DNA of 64,000 nt, taken from Lujinxingia litoralis. GTDB taxonomy: Bacteria; Myxococcota_A; Bradymonadia; Bradymonadales; Bradymonadaceae. Shown here in pieces: positions 9,676-17,151 of the stretch. The stretch lies in NCBI RefSeq assembly GCF_003260125.1, contig NZ_QHKO01000004.1, positions 62,001-126,000 of the forward strand, read 5' to 3'. Each line of letters begins with the position of its first letter. The first letter of the stretch is position 1. Under the pieces are notes generated by a model that ran no database searches, was not told the DNA's origin, and saw nothing but the letters and a program-made list of their open reading frames with translations. Position numbers and translations under genes: made by a program.

Positions 9676-12600
9676 TCAGGCAGGCTCGATGATCACCACC
9701 CGCTCCCCGGCCCCTACTGAATCGCCTTCCCGAACCTCAATGGCCATAACCTGGCCATCGACCGGGCTGGTGATCGTGGTCTCCATCTTCATCGCCTCCG
9801 TCGACAGGAGCGTATCGCCCCGGCTGACCCGATCGCCGACGGCGACCGCAATGGTGAGCACTTTACCCTGCATCGGCGCCCCCACCTCCCCGGGGTTGGC
9901 CCGGTCGGCCAGAGGCCGCGCGCTGGAGCTGAGTTCGGCCGAGGCATCAAGTATCGCCACGTCCCGGGGCTGGCCGTTGAGCTCAAAATACACCCGGCGC
10001 GTGCCCTCGGCCTGCACATCGCTGATCGCGATGAGCTTGATCACCAGGGTCTTGCCCTCCTCGATCTCCACCATCGTCTCCTCCCCGACTTCCATGCCGT
10101 AGAGGAAGGGCACCGTCTCCAGGATGCGGTACTCCCCGAACTCCTCGATGGTGCGCGCGTACCCCGCAAATACCTTGGGATAGAGCGCGTAGCTGATCGC
10201 TTCGCGACGCGTAGGCGCGCGCCCCAGAAGCTCCTGCAGCTCCTCGTCTTTGGCCTCCCAGTCGTAGTCGGGCATCCCCTCACCAGCGCGCCCGCTGAGC
10301 GCCTGGCGCCCTTTGAGCACGATCGACTGGAGCTTCTCGGGGAAGCCCCCGTAGGGCTGCCCCACCTTGCCGTAAAAGAAGTCGATGACCGACTGCGGAA
10401 AATCGATCTCCTCGCCGCGCTCGGCCATCGCGTAGATCGCCTCAAAGCTCAGATCGTTCTGCACCAGGAACATGGCAAAATCGGCCACCACCTTGCTCGT
10501 GGGCGTAACCTTCACGATGTTGCCCAGCTCCTGATTCACCCGCTGGTAGGTATGCTTGACCTCGGGCCAGCGCTCTCCCAGCCCCAGCTGAATCGCCCGC
10601 GGACGCAGGTTGGAATACTGCCCGCCCGGGATCTCGTGGTTGTAGACGTCGGTCGTCGACGACTTCAGTCCCGACTCAAAGGGGTAGTAGAGCTCGCGCA
10701 AGAGCTCCCAGTGCTCCGAGAGGCCCTCCAGCGCTGTGGCATCGAGATCGGGACGGCGCGCCTGACCATCGAGCGCGCTCACCACCGCGTTGAGCGAGGG
10801 CTGGCTGGTCAACCCGGCCATCGAGCTCAACGCGCAATCGATCACATCCACGCCGGCCTCGGCCGCCATCAGGTACATCGCCACCCCGTTGCCCGAGGTG
10901 TCGTGGGTGTGCAGGTGAATCGGCAGATCCACCGCCTCTTTGAGCGCCTCCACCAGCACCCGGGCCGAGTAGGGTTTGAGCAACCCGGCCATGTCTTTGA
11001 TGTTGAGGATATGCGCCCCCCGACGCGCCAGCTCCCGGGCCAGGTCGGTGTAGTAGTTCAGCGTGTACTTGGTCTCATCCGGGTCGAGTACGTCGCCGGT
11101 GTAGCAGATCGAGGCCTCCACGATCTTGCCCGCCCGGGCGACCTCCTCCATCGCCAACTCCATATTCGGCACGTAGTTAAGCGCATCGAAGACCCGGAAG
11201 ACATCCACCCCGGCGCTTGCGGCTTCCTGGACAAAGGCCCGCACCACGTTATCCGGATAATTGGTGTAGCCCACCGCGTTGGCCCCCCGGAGCAGCATCT
11301 GAAAGAGCGCCCCGGGAATCGCCTGACGCATCCGCGCCAGACGCTCCCAGGGGTCCTCCTGCAAAAACCTCATGCACACATCAAAGGTCGCGCCTCCCCA
11401 CATCTCATACGAGAAGAGCCCCGGGAGCGCGTGCGCGGTGGCCGGCGCGATCTCCAGCAGGTCGTTGGTGCGCACCCGGGTGGCCAAAAGCGACTGGTGC
11501 GCGTCACGAAAGGTCGTGTCGGTGACCAGCAGGGCCTCCTGGTTGCGGATCCACTTGCTCAACCCCTCGGCGCCCTCCTGCTCAAAGACCGCGTAGGCCG
11601 GACTCACCGGCGGCCGACCTTTGACCCGGGGCGCCCGGGGCACGATCAGCGGCCGGGGGCGCTCAAAGCCAGTCGCGCTCCCCGGGGGGCCGTTGACCGT
11701 AATATCGCCCAGCGCCCGCAACGCCTTGGTCCCCCGGTCGCGCCGCGTGGGGTAGACAAAGAGCTCGGGCGTCTCGTCGATAAAGCGCGTGTGGGTCTCC
11801 CCGCTCAAGAAGTGCTCGTGGCGCACCACTCGCTGCAAGAAGGGCAGGTTGGTCTTGACCCCGCGAATCCGAAACTCCGCCAGGCTGCGATCCAGCCGGC
11901 GCGCCGCCTCGCCAAGGTCCTGACCCCAGGCCGAGACCTTCACCAGCATCGAGTCGTAATAAGGCAACACCTCCGAGCCCGAGCCCCCCACCCCGGCGTC
12001 CAGGCGGATGCCGTGGCCGGCCGCCGAGCGGTAGGTGATGATGCGTCCGGAGTCCGGCGCAAACCCCCGCTCCGGATCCTCGGTGGTCACCCGGGCCTGG
12101 ATCGCCTGCCCCCGACACTCAATCGAATCCTGCCCCTCAATGCCGATGGCCGCATCGCTCAGACGCGCCCCCTCGGCCACCCGGATCATCGCCTGAATTA
12201 AGTCGCGGCCGGTGATCATCTCGGTGACCGTATGCTCGACCTGAATCCGGGTGTTCACCTCAATGAAGTACACCTCGAACTCGCCATCGCGCTCCTCAAC
12301 CAGAAACTCCACGGTGCCCGCGCTGCTGTAGCCCACCTCCTGAGCCAGGCGCAGGCTGTAGGCGTAGAGCTTCTCGCGCACCTCCGGGCTTAGGTTGGGC
12401 GCCGGCGCCAGCTCCACGATCTTCTGCATGCGGCGCTGCACCGAGCAGTCCCGCTCAAAGAGGTGCACCACGTTGCCGTGGGTGTCGCCCAAGAGCTGCA
12501 CCTCAATATGGCGCGGGTTCACCACGTAGCGCTCCAGAAAGACCGCCGGGCTGCCAAAGGCCGCCTGCGACTCGCTGCGCGCCGCGCGCAGCGCTTCCAG

Positions 12601-13143
12601 CAGCTCCCCCTCCTCATGCACCACGCGCATCCCACGCCCGCCCCCGCCGTGGGCCGCCTTCACCAGCAGCGGGTAGCCGATCGCCTGCGCCGCCTCCAGG
12701 GCCTCCTCCTCCGTGGCAATCGCCCCCTCGCTCCCGGGCACCACCGGGACCCCGGCTCGCCGCGCCACCGCGCGCGCGGCCAGCTTGTCGCCCAGCGCCC
12801 GCATCACCTCCGGAGGCGGACCGATCCACATCAACCCGGCCTCGATCACCTTCTGGGCAAAGTCGGCGTTCTCGCTCAAAAATCCGTACCCCGGGTGGAT
12901 CGCGTCCACCCCCTTGGCCAGCGCCAGCTCAATGATGGCATCCCCATCCAGGTAGGCCTCCACCGGCTTGCCGGGCTCCCCGATCGCGTAGGCCCGGTCG
13001 GCCTTGTAGCGGTGGATCGCCAGACGATCCTCCCGGCTGTAGATCGCCGTGGTGGCGATTCCCATCTCGGTACATGCCCTGAATATCCGCACCGCGATCT
13101 CGCCACGGTTTGCCGCCAACACATTCCGGATCTCTTTTGCCAT
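9676..13143 (-). CDS. pyc: Pyruvate carboxylase
   Basis: ATP- and biotin-dependent carboxylation of pyruvate to oxaloacetate, replenishing the citrate cycle. At 1155 residues it matches single-chain pyruvate carboxylases (about 1150). Order: biotin carboxylase (residues 1-450; NRGEIAVRIFRA, then the ATP-grasp HGGGGRGMRVV), carboxyltransferase (about 530-800; TDTTFRDAHQSLLATR, with metal-site HLHTHDTSG), and C-terminal biotinyl domain with TEAMKMETT, the Lys being the biotin site. The open frame runs to 13275, but the family N-terminus MAKEIRNVLAANRGE begins at 13143. A long repeat array and an aminotransferase terminator lie upstream, so pyc is probably transcribed alone from a promoter in 13144-13312. 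Confidence 0.98.
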   Translation of the reverse strand: MAKEIRNVLAANRGEIAVRIFRACTEMGIATTAIYSREDRLAIHRYKADRAYAIGEPGKPVEAYLDGDAIIELALAKGVDAIHPGYGFLSENADFAQKVIEAGLMWIGPPPEVMRALGDKLAARAVARRAGVPVVPGSEGAIATEEEALEAAQAIGYPLLVKAAHGGGGRGMRVVHEEGELLEALRAARSESQAAFGSPAVFLERYVVNPRHIEVQLLGDTHGNVVHLFERDCSVQRRMQKIVELAPAPNLSPEVREKLYAYSLRLAQEVGYSSAGTVEFLVEERDGEFEVYFIEVNTRIQVEHTVTEMITGRDLIQAMIRVAEGARLSDAAIGIEGQDSIECRGQAIQARVTTEDPERGFAPDSGRIITYRSAAGHGIRLDAGVGGSGSEVLPYYDSMLVKVSAWGQDLGEAARRLDRSLAEFRIRGVKTNLPFLQRVVRHEHFLSGETHTRFIDETPELFVYPTRRDRGTKALRALGDITVNGPPGSATGFERPRPLIVPRAPRVKGRPPVSPAYAVFEQEGAEGLSKWIRNQEALLVTDTTFRDAHQSLLATRVRTNDLLEIAPATAHALPGLFSYEMWGGATFDVCMRFLQEDPWERLARMRQAIPGALFQMLLRGANAVGYTNYPDNVVRAFVQEAASAGVDVFRVFDALNYVPNMELAMEEVARAGKIVEASICYTGDVLDPDETKYTLNYYTDLARELARRGAHILNIKDMAGLLKPYSARVLVEALKEAVDLPIHLHTHDTSGNGVAMYLMAAEAGVDVIDCALSSMAGLTSQPSLNAVVSALDGQARRPDLDATALEGLSEHWELLRELYYPFESGLKSSTTDVYNHEIPGGQYSNLRPRAIQLGLGERWPEVKHTYQRVNQELGNIVKVTPTSKVVADFAMFLVQNDLSFEAIYAMAERGEEIDFPQSVIDFFYGKVGQPYGGFPEKLQSIVLKGRQALSGRAGEGMPDYDWEAKDEELQELLGRAPTRREAISYALYPKVFAGYARTIEEFGEYRILETVPFLYGMEVGEETMVEIEEGKTLVIKLIAISDVQAEGTRRVYFELNGQPRDVAILDASAELSSSARPLADRANPGEVGAPMQGKVLTIAVAVGDRVSRGDTLLSTEAMKMETTITSPVDGQVMAIEVREGDSVGAGERVVIIEPA

Positions 13144-13312
13144 ATCCGCCACAACCTCATTTAAAGGTGTCCATTCCACCGGGGTCTGCCCGGGCCTAAT
13201 GCCTTTCACGAAGTGCCCGTCCACCATAGCCCGACCGACGCATCGCGTCATGCCCCCAACCCTCGTCACCCACACGCCCCCGGCGAGGGGTTATCTGAAT
13301 GTTTGATCAGAA

Positions 13313-13712
13313 CTCAGCCCCCTTACCTCCCGATCTCGACAGCCAGATCGCCCACTCAGACCCCTTACCGGCCACTCTGAGCACCTCAGAGCCGCTACTC
13401 AGACCCCTTACCTCTCGATCTCGACAGCCAGATCGCCTACTCAGCCCCCTTAGCTCCCCTTCTGTTCGAAACAGATCCTCTACTCAGCCCCCTTACCTCT
13501 CGATCTCGACAGCCAGATCGCCTGCTCAGACCCCTTACCTGCCACACTGAGCACCTCAGAGCCGCTACTCAGACCCCTTACCTCTCGATCTCGACAGCCA
13601 GATCGCCCACTCAGACCCCTTACCTCTCGATCTCGACAGCCAGATCGCCAGCTCAGGCCCCTTACCGGCGATTCTGAGCACCTCAGAGCCGCGCCTCAGG
13701 CCCCTTACCGGC
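13313..13712. repeat. Array of nine 42/43-bp units: constant linker plus interchangeable hairpin
   Basis: Unit starts: 13313, 13355, 13398, 13440, 13483, 13525, 13568, 13610, 13652, with a tenth, decayed unit from 13695. Each opens with the near-constant CTCAGMCCCCTTACC and then carries one of three different inverted repeats. Type A: CGATCT-N8-AGATCG, units 1, 3, 5, 7, 8 (42 bp). Type B: CTCTGAG-CAC-CTCAGAG or a near copy, units 2, 6, 9 (43 bp). Type C: TCTGTT-CGA-AACAGA, unit 4 (43 bp). The order A B A C A B A A B suggests an 85-bp higher-order duplication. Stem sequences are unrelated, yet dyad symmetry is kept. It lies between the aminotransferase terminator and the pyc start, so pyc's promoter or leader may include it. 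An 83-codon frame crosses it but shifts with unit length, so it is not a gene. Confidence 0.9.
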
Positions 13713-13776
13713 CCTGCTGCCCACCCCGACCCGGCAACTTAGCCTCCCCAACGCCTCCTCCGCCCCGGCCATCATC

Positions 13777-13807
13777 AAAAAGGGCGAGCCCGAAGGCTCG
13801 CCCTTTT
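13777..13807. terminator. Terminator of the aminotransferase gene
   Basis: GGGCGAGCC (13782-13790) and GGCTCGCCC (13795-13803) make a 9-bp stem with tetraloop CGAA, with A-run on the left and T-run on the right. It is correctly placed just after the minus-strand gene ending at 13846 and insulates the repeat array from that transcript. Confidence 0.9.
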
Positions 13808-13845
13808 CGTCACGTACTGTGGTCTCGCAGCGTGGGGGGTGCGCG

Positions 13846-15027
13846 TTAGCGAAACACCTGCATGCGCTCAGCGGCCTCTTCGACCACCTCGCGGGGCTGA
13901 GCCACGCAGAAACGCACCAGGTCGCGGCCGCCATCGCTGGCAAAGAAGGCCGAACCGGCCACCGAGGCCACGCCGGCCTTTTCCAGGATATGCATCGCGG
14001 AGGCCCGGGCGTCGTGGAGCCCGAAGCGGCTCACGTCGGTGAGAATGTAGTACGAGCCCTCGGGCACGTGCGGGGTCAGCCCGGCCCGGGTCAACGCCTC
14101 ACAGAAGAGATCGCGGTTGGCTTTGTATTTGGTGCGAATCTCATCGAAATAATCGTCGCCGATCACCTTCAGCGCGCGGGCCAGGCCGTGCTGCAGGGGC
14201 GTGGGCGCGCAGATGTAGAAGAGATCGTTGACCAGGCCAATGGGCTCGGCCAGATGCGCCGGTGCGGCCACGTAGCCCAGGCGCCAGCCGGTGATGGCAA
14301 AGGTCTTGGAGAACCCGGACATCGTGATCGTGCGCTCGAACATCCCCGGGAGCGTGGCCAGGCTGATGTGCTCCTGACCGTCGTACACCAGGTACTCGTA
14401 GATCTCGTCGGTGATGGCCAAAAGGTCGTGGGCTTTGCAGAAGTCGGCGATGAGCGTGAGCTCCTCGCGACCAAAGACCTTGCCGCTGGGGTTGCCCGGG
14501 GTATTGACCAGGATCGCCCGGGTGCGATCGCTGCGCAGACGCTCCAGGTCCTCGGGGTCAAAGGTCCAGTCGGGCGCCTGCATCGTCACCACTTTCGGCA
14601 CGCATCCGGCCACGCGAATCGCGTTGACGTGATAGCCGTAGAAGGGCTCAAAGACGATGATCTCATCGCCCGGGTTAAAGAGCCCCTGCAAGGTGCAGAC
14701 AAAGGCGCCGGCCGAGCCGATCGTGGTCACGATCTCGGTCTCCGGATCGACCTGAAGATTGTTGTAATGCGCCAGCTTCTCGGCCACGGCCTGGCGCACC
14801 TCATCGACCCCATCGAAGCGACTGTAGGTGCTCAGATCTTCGCGCACCGCCTGCGCCGCCGCCTCCAGCAGCGCCGGCGGCGAGGGCAAGGGGCAGACGC
14901 CCTGCCCCAGGTTAATGCCTCCCAGGCGGGTGCACTCCCGGGTCATCGCCCGGATCTCGGACTGCTCCAAAAAACCGATGCGTTCGCTGCGAACATCCTG
15001 CGTCGTCTTCGACATCAACTGGCTCAC
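13846..15027 (-). CDS. Class I/II PLP-dependent aminotransferase
   Basis: 393-residue cytosolic aminotransferase of fold type I, in the aspartate/kynurenine aminotransferase-like group. Visible: NTPGNPSGKVF, ITDEIYEYLVY (PLP ring aspartate), SGFSKTFAITGWRLGY with the PLP Schiff-base Lys near residue 246, and the C-terminal Arg in RFCVAQPREV for the substrate carboxylate. The start is GTG at 15027, overlapping the stop of the M42 peptidase gene (GTGA), which suggests translational coupling; ATG at 15015 is an alternative. Substrate cannot be set from sequence; methionine, glutamine or aromatic amino acids are all plausible. Confidence 0.9.
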   Translation of the reverse strand: MSQLMSKTTQDVRSERIGFLEQSEIRAMTRECTRLGGINLGQGVCPLPSPPALLEAAAQAVREDLSTYSRFDGVDEVRQAVAEKLAHYNNLQVDPETEIVTTIGSAGAFVCTLQGLFNPGDEIIVFEPFYGYHVNAIRVAGCVPKVVTMQAPDWTFDPEDLERLRSDRTRAILVNTPGNPSGKVFGREELTLIADFCKAHDLLAITDEIYEYLVYDGQEHISLATLPGMFERTITMSGFSKTFAITGWRLGYVAAPAHLAEPIGLVNDLFYICAPTPLQHGLARALKVIGDDYFDEIRTKYKANRDLFCEALTRAGLTPHVPEGSYYILTDVSRFGLHDARASAMHILEKAGVASVAGSAFFASDGGRDLVRFCVAQPREVVEEAAERMQVFR

Positions 15028-16055
15028 TGGCTGAGGTAGGCCGTCAGAAGATCCAGGGTCGCGCGCAGGTCGCCCTTATGGATCATCTCGGTCACGGTGT
15101 GGATGTAACGGGTGGGCACGCTCAGCGCGATGGAGCGGCTGCCGGCGCGCGCGCGCTGCATGGCACCGGCGTCGGTGCCGCCCATCGGGAGCACTTCGTA
15201 CTGGTGGGTGATGCCTTCTTTCTCGGCCAGGTCCACGAAGGTATCCACCAGCCCCTTATCGCTGATGGCGTACCCGTCGAGGATCTTGATCGCCACGCCC
15301 TTGCCCATCTCGGTGATCTGCTCCTCCCCGGGCACCCCGGGGGTATCGACGGCCAGGGTGGTGTCGATGGCGATCGAGATGTCGGGCTCGATGGCGTAGC
15401 TACTGGTGATCGCTCCGCGCAGGCCGATCTCTTCCTGCACCGTGAAGACCACGTACACATCGTACTTATCGCTGGCCTGCAGGCGCTCCAGCAGGCGCAC
15501 CCCTACCCAGCAGGCCACCCGGTTATCCAGGCATTTGCCCGTGGCCATCTCGCCAAGCTCGGTGAACTCCTGCACCAGCGTGACCGGGTCGCCCGGGCGG
15601 ATCTTGGTGGTGACCGTCTCCTTATCCAGACCAGTGTCGACAAAGAACTCCGACATCTTGGGGATCTTGGTGCGGTCTTCGGGAGCGGCGATATGAATGG
15701 GGCGACCGCCCGGGTTCATCACGCCCTCGATGAGCTCGCCATCGCGGGTCTGAATGCGCACGCGGCGCGCGAAGAGGTTGCGGTTGTCGAACCCGCCGGC
15801 GTTGTGGATGCGGATGAAGCCCTTGTCGTCGATCAGGCGCACGTAGAAGGCGATCTCGTCCATGTGGCAGGCGATCATCACCTTCTTCACGTCGGTGGCG
15901 CCTTCGGCCGGCTTCTTGCGGCAGATCAGGTTGCCCATGGCGTCGGTGTGGATCTCATCGGCCAGGCCCTTCACCTTGGACTCGATGAACTCACGCACCA
16001 GTTCTTCACGACCCGGCGCACCGGGCATCTCCGACAACACTTTCAACAGATCCAT
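15024..16055 (-). CDS. M42 family metallo-aminopeptidase
   Basis: 343-residue cytosolic zinc aminopeptidase of the tetrahedral TET/glutamyl aminopeptidase type. Metal-site motifs are present: MIACHMDEIAFYV, CLDNRVACWVGV, VFTVQEEIGLRGA with the catalytic Glu pair, AIDTTLAVDTPG and the C-terminal PTRYIHTVTEM. The start at 16055 (MDLLKVLSEMPGAPGREELV) follows GAGG and matches the family; a longer frame to 16085 adds a basic decapeptide. It is upstream of and overlaps the aminotransferase, so peptide breakdown may feed amino acids to that enzyme. That metabolic coupling is inference. Confidence 0.94.
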   Translation of the reverse strand: MDLLKVLSEMPGAPGREELVREFIESKVKGLADEIHTDAMGNLICRKKPAEGATDVKKVMIACHMDEIAFYVRLIDDKGFIRIHNAGGFDNRNLFARRVRIQTRDGELIEGVMNPGGRPIHIAAPEDRTKIPKMSEFFVDTGLDKETVTTKIRPGDPVTLVQEFTELGEMATGKCLDNRVACWVGVRLLERLQASDKYDVYVVFTVQEEIGLRGAITSSYAIEPDISIAIDTTLAVDTPGVPGEEQITEMGKGVAIKILDGYAISDKGLVDTFVDLAEKEGITHQYEVLPMGGTDAGAMQRARAGSRSIALSVPTRYIHTVTEMIHKGDLRATLDLLTAYLSQ

Positions 16056-16282
16056 GGGGGGCCTCGTTTTTCTCGAGAGTCTCAAGCTTGAAAAGGGCGC
16101 TCACCGCCGGGGAGCGCTCACGCAGGGCGGGTTGTACTACCGGCGGTGGTGCACGACAAGCGCGCCGAATTGCCACAGGCGTAGATGTGGGTTTTTGCTT
16201 TACATTCGGGCCGGGGCTGGCAAAGATGCCGCCGTTTTAGCAAGGCACCCCACGACGACCCGATTAGATTGAGGAGCAAAGC

Positions 16283-16414
16283 ATGGCTGAGAATCACGAC
16301 GAGCACGAGGGCCCCATCCACCAGGCGCCCTGGGTCCCGGTGGTCACCGTGGGCATTTGCCTGGGTGTGGCGGCGATCCTTCTGATCTCGAAGTACCTGG
16401 CCCACGCTGCGTAA
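16283..16414 (+). CDS. 43-residue single-pass membrane protein
   Basis: A short gene: ATG at 16283 preceded by a near-perfect ribosome-binding site GAGGAG (16271-16276), stop TAA at 16412-16414, then a strong terminator. The product has a charged N-terminus rich in His, Asp and Glu (MAENHDEHEG), a Pro-Trp turn and one hydrophobic segment of about 20 residues (VVTVGICLGVAAILLISKYL), ending LAHAA. The size and acidic soluble tail recall accessory subunits of membrane complexes, but I recognise no family. The complete expression unit (ribosome-binding site, stop, terminator) makes it a credible gene. Upstream 16086-16282 holds no other gene. Confidence 0.72.
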   Translation: MAENHDEHEGPIHQAPWVPVVTVGICLGVAAILLISKYLAHAA

Positions 16415-16437
16415 GCTGCCCGCACCGGGTCTCTTTA

Positions 16438-16480
16438 ATAAAAAAGCCGCGTCCCCTTGTAAGGGACGCGGCTTTTTTTA
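16438..16480. terminator. Bidirectional terminator
   Basis: GCCGCGTCCC (16446-16455) pairs with GGGACGCGGC (16463-16472); A-run before and seven T after. It ends the 43-residue membrane protein transcript and, on the other strand, pssA. Confidence 0.92.
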
Positions 16481-16500
16481 TGCGCCTGGCGAGCCGGCGC

Positions 16501-17151
16501 TCAGCCGATTTTCTTGATGCGCAGGTGGGTGCTGATCATGGCGCTCCCGCTGAGCCCGAAGATCAGCACCAGGGGATGAAAGCCCCACCCCAGCAGCTCG
16601 ATGGATCCGCCCCAGAGGCTGGCGCCGACCGCCCCGCGATCAAAGGCCACCGCCATCACCAGCACCAGCACCAGGCTGGTCGGGATGGGGGTGCCCTCGT
16701 AATAGGGCACCTTGCCGGTGCCCTGGCTCAGGGCGTCGGCGGTCACGTTGTAGCGGGCCAGACGGGCGATGCCGCAGACCACGAAGTAGATCAGCACCAC
16801 CGTATCCCAGCCCCCGCGCATGCCCAGGGTGTAGGCCAGCACGGCCGGGGCCACGCCAAAGGAGACCACATCGGCCAGCGAGTCGAGATCGGCACCCAAC
16901 GCCGAGTGCTTGCGCCGCCAGCGGGCCACCGCCCCGTCGAACACATCGAAGACCAGCGCCAGGGGCAAGAGCCCGAACGCCCACCACACGTAGATATCGA
17001 GCTTTTCATCGAGGTAGTTCAGGCAACAGAAGATCGCTGCGACTCCGCAGGCGGCGTTGGCTATCGTGATGAAATCGGCCAGCGCAAAGGAGCGCAGCAT
17101 CTCAAAACGTCTGGGCCGGGTCAGCTCCCCGGACTCGTCCCGCTGGCTCAT
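16501..17151 (-). CDS. pssA: CDP-diacylglycerol--serine O-phosphatidyltransferase
   Basis: Makes phosphatidylserine from CDP-diacylglycerol and serine, the first step to phosphatidylethanolamine; inner-membrane enzyme with several transmembrane helices. The CDP-alcohol phosphatidyltransferase motif D-G-x2-A-R-x8-G-x3-D-x3-D is intact around residues 73-95 (DGAVARW, then GADLDSLAD). 216 residues is normal for the short membrane-bound type. The start ATG overlaps the stop of the upstream winged-helix membrane protein gene by 4 bp, so the two are coupled. A phosphatidylglycerol-type activity is possible within the superfamily, but the FDVFDGAVAR context and length favour PssA. Confidence 0.9.
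   Translation of the reverse strand: MSQRDESGELTRPRRFEMLRSFALADFITIANAACGVAAIFCCLNYLDEKLDIYVWWAFGLLPLALVFDVFDGAVARWRRKHSALGADLDSLADVVSFGVAPAVLAYTLGMRGGWDTVVLIYFVVCGIARLARYNVTADALSQGTGKVPYYEGTPIPTSLVLVLVMAVAFDRGAVGASLWGGSIELLGWGFHPLVLIFGLSGSAMISTHLRIKKIG

Noticed and set aside
13299..13550. 83-codon open frame through the hairpin array
   Set aside because: The frame changes with each 43-bp unit, there is no ribosome-binding site, and the product is Pro/Ser low complexity.
13313..13712. CRISPR array
   Set aside because: Constant part is only about 15 bp, the variable parts recur identically and are palindromic, and no cas gene is nearby.
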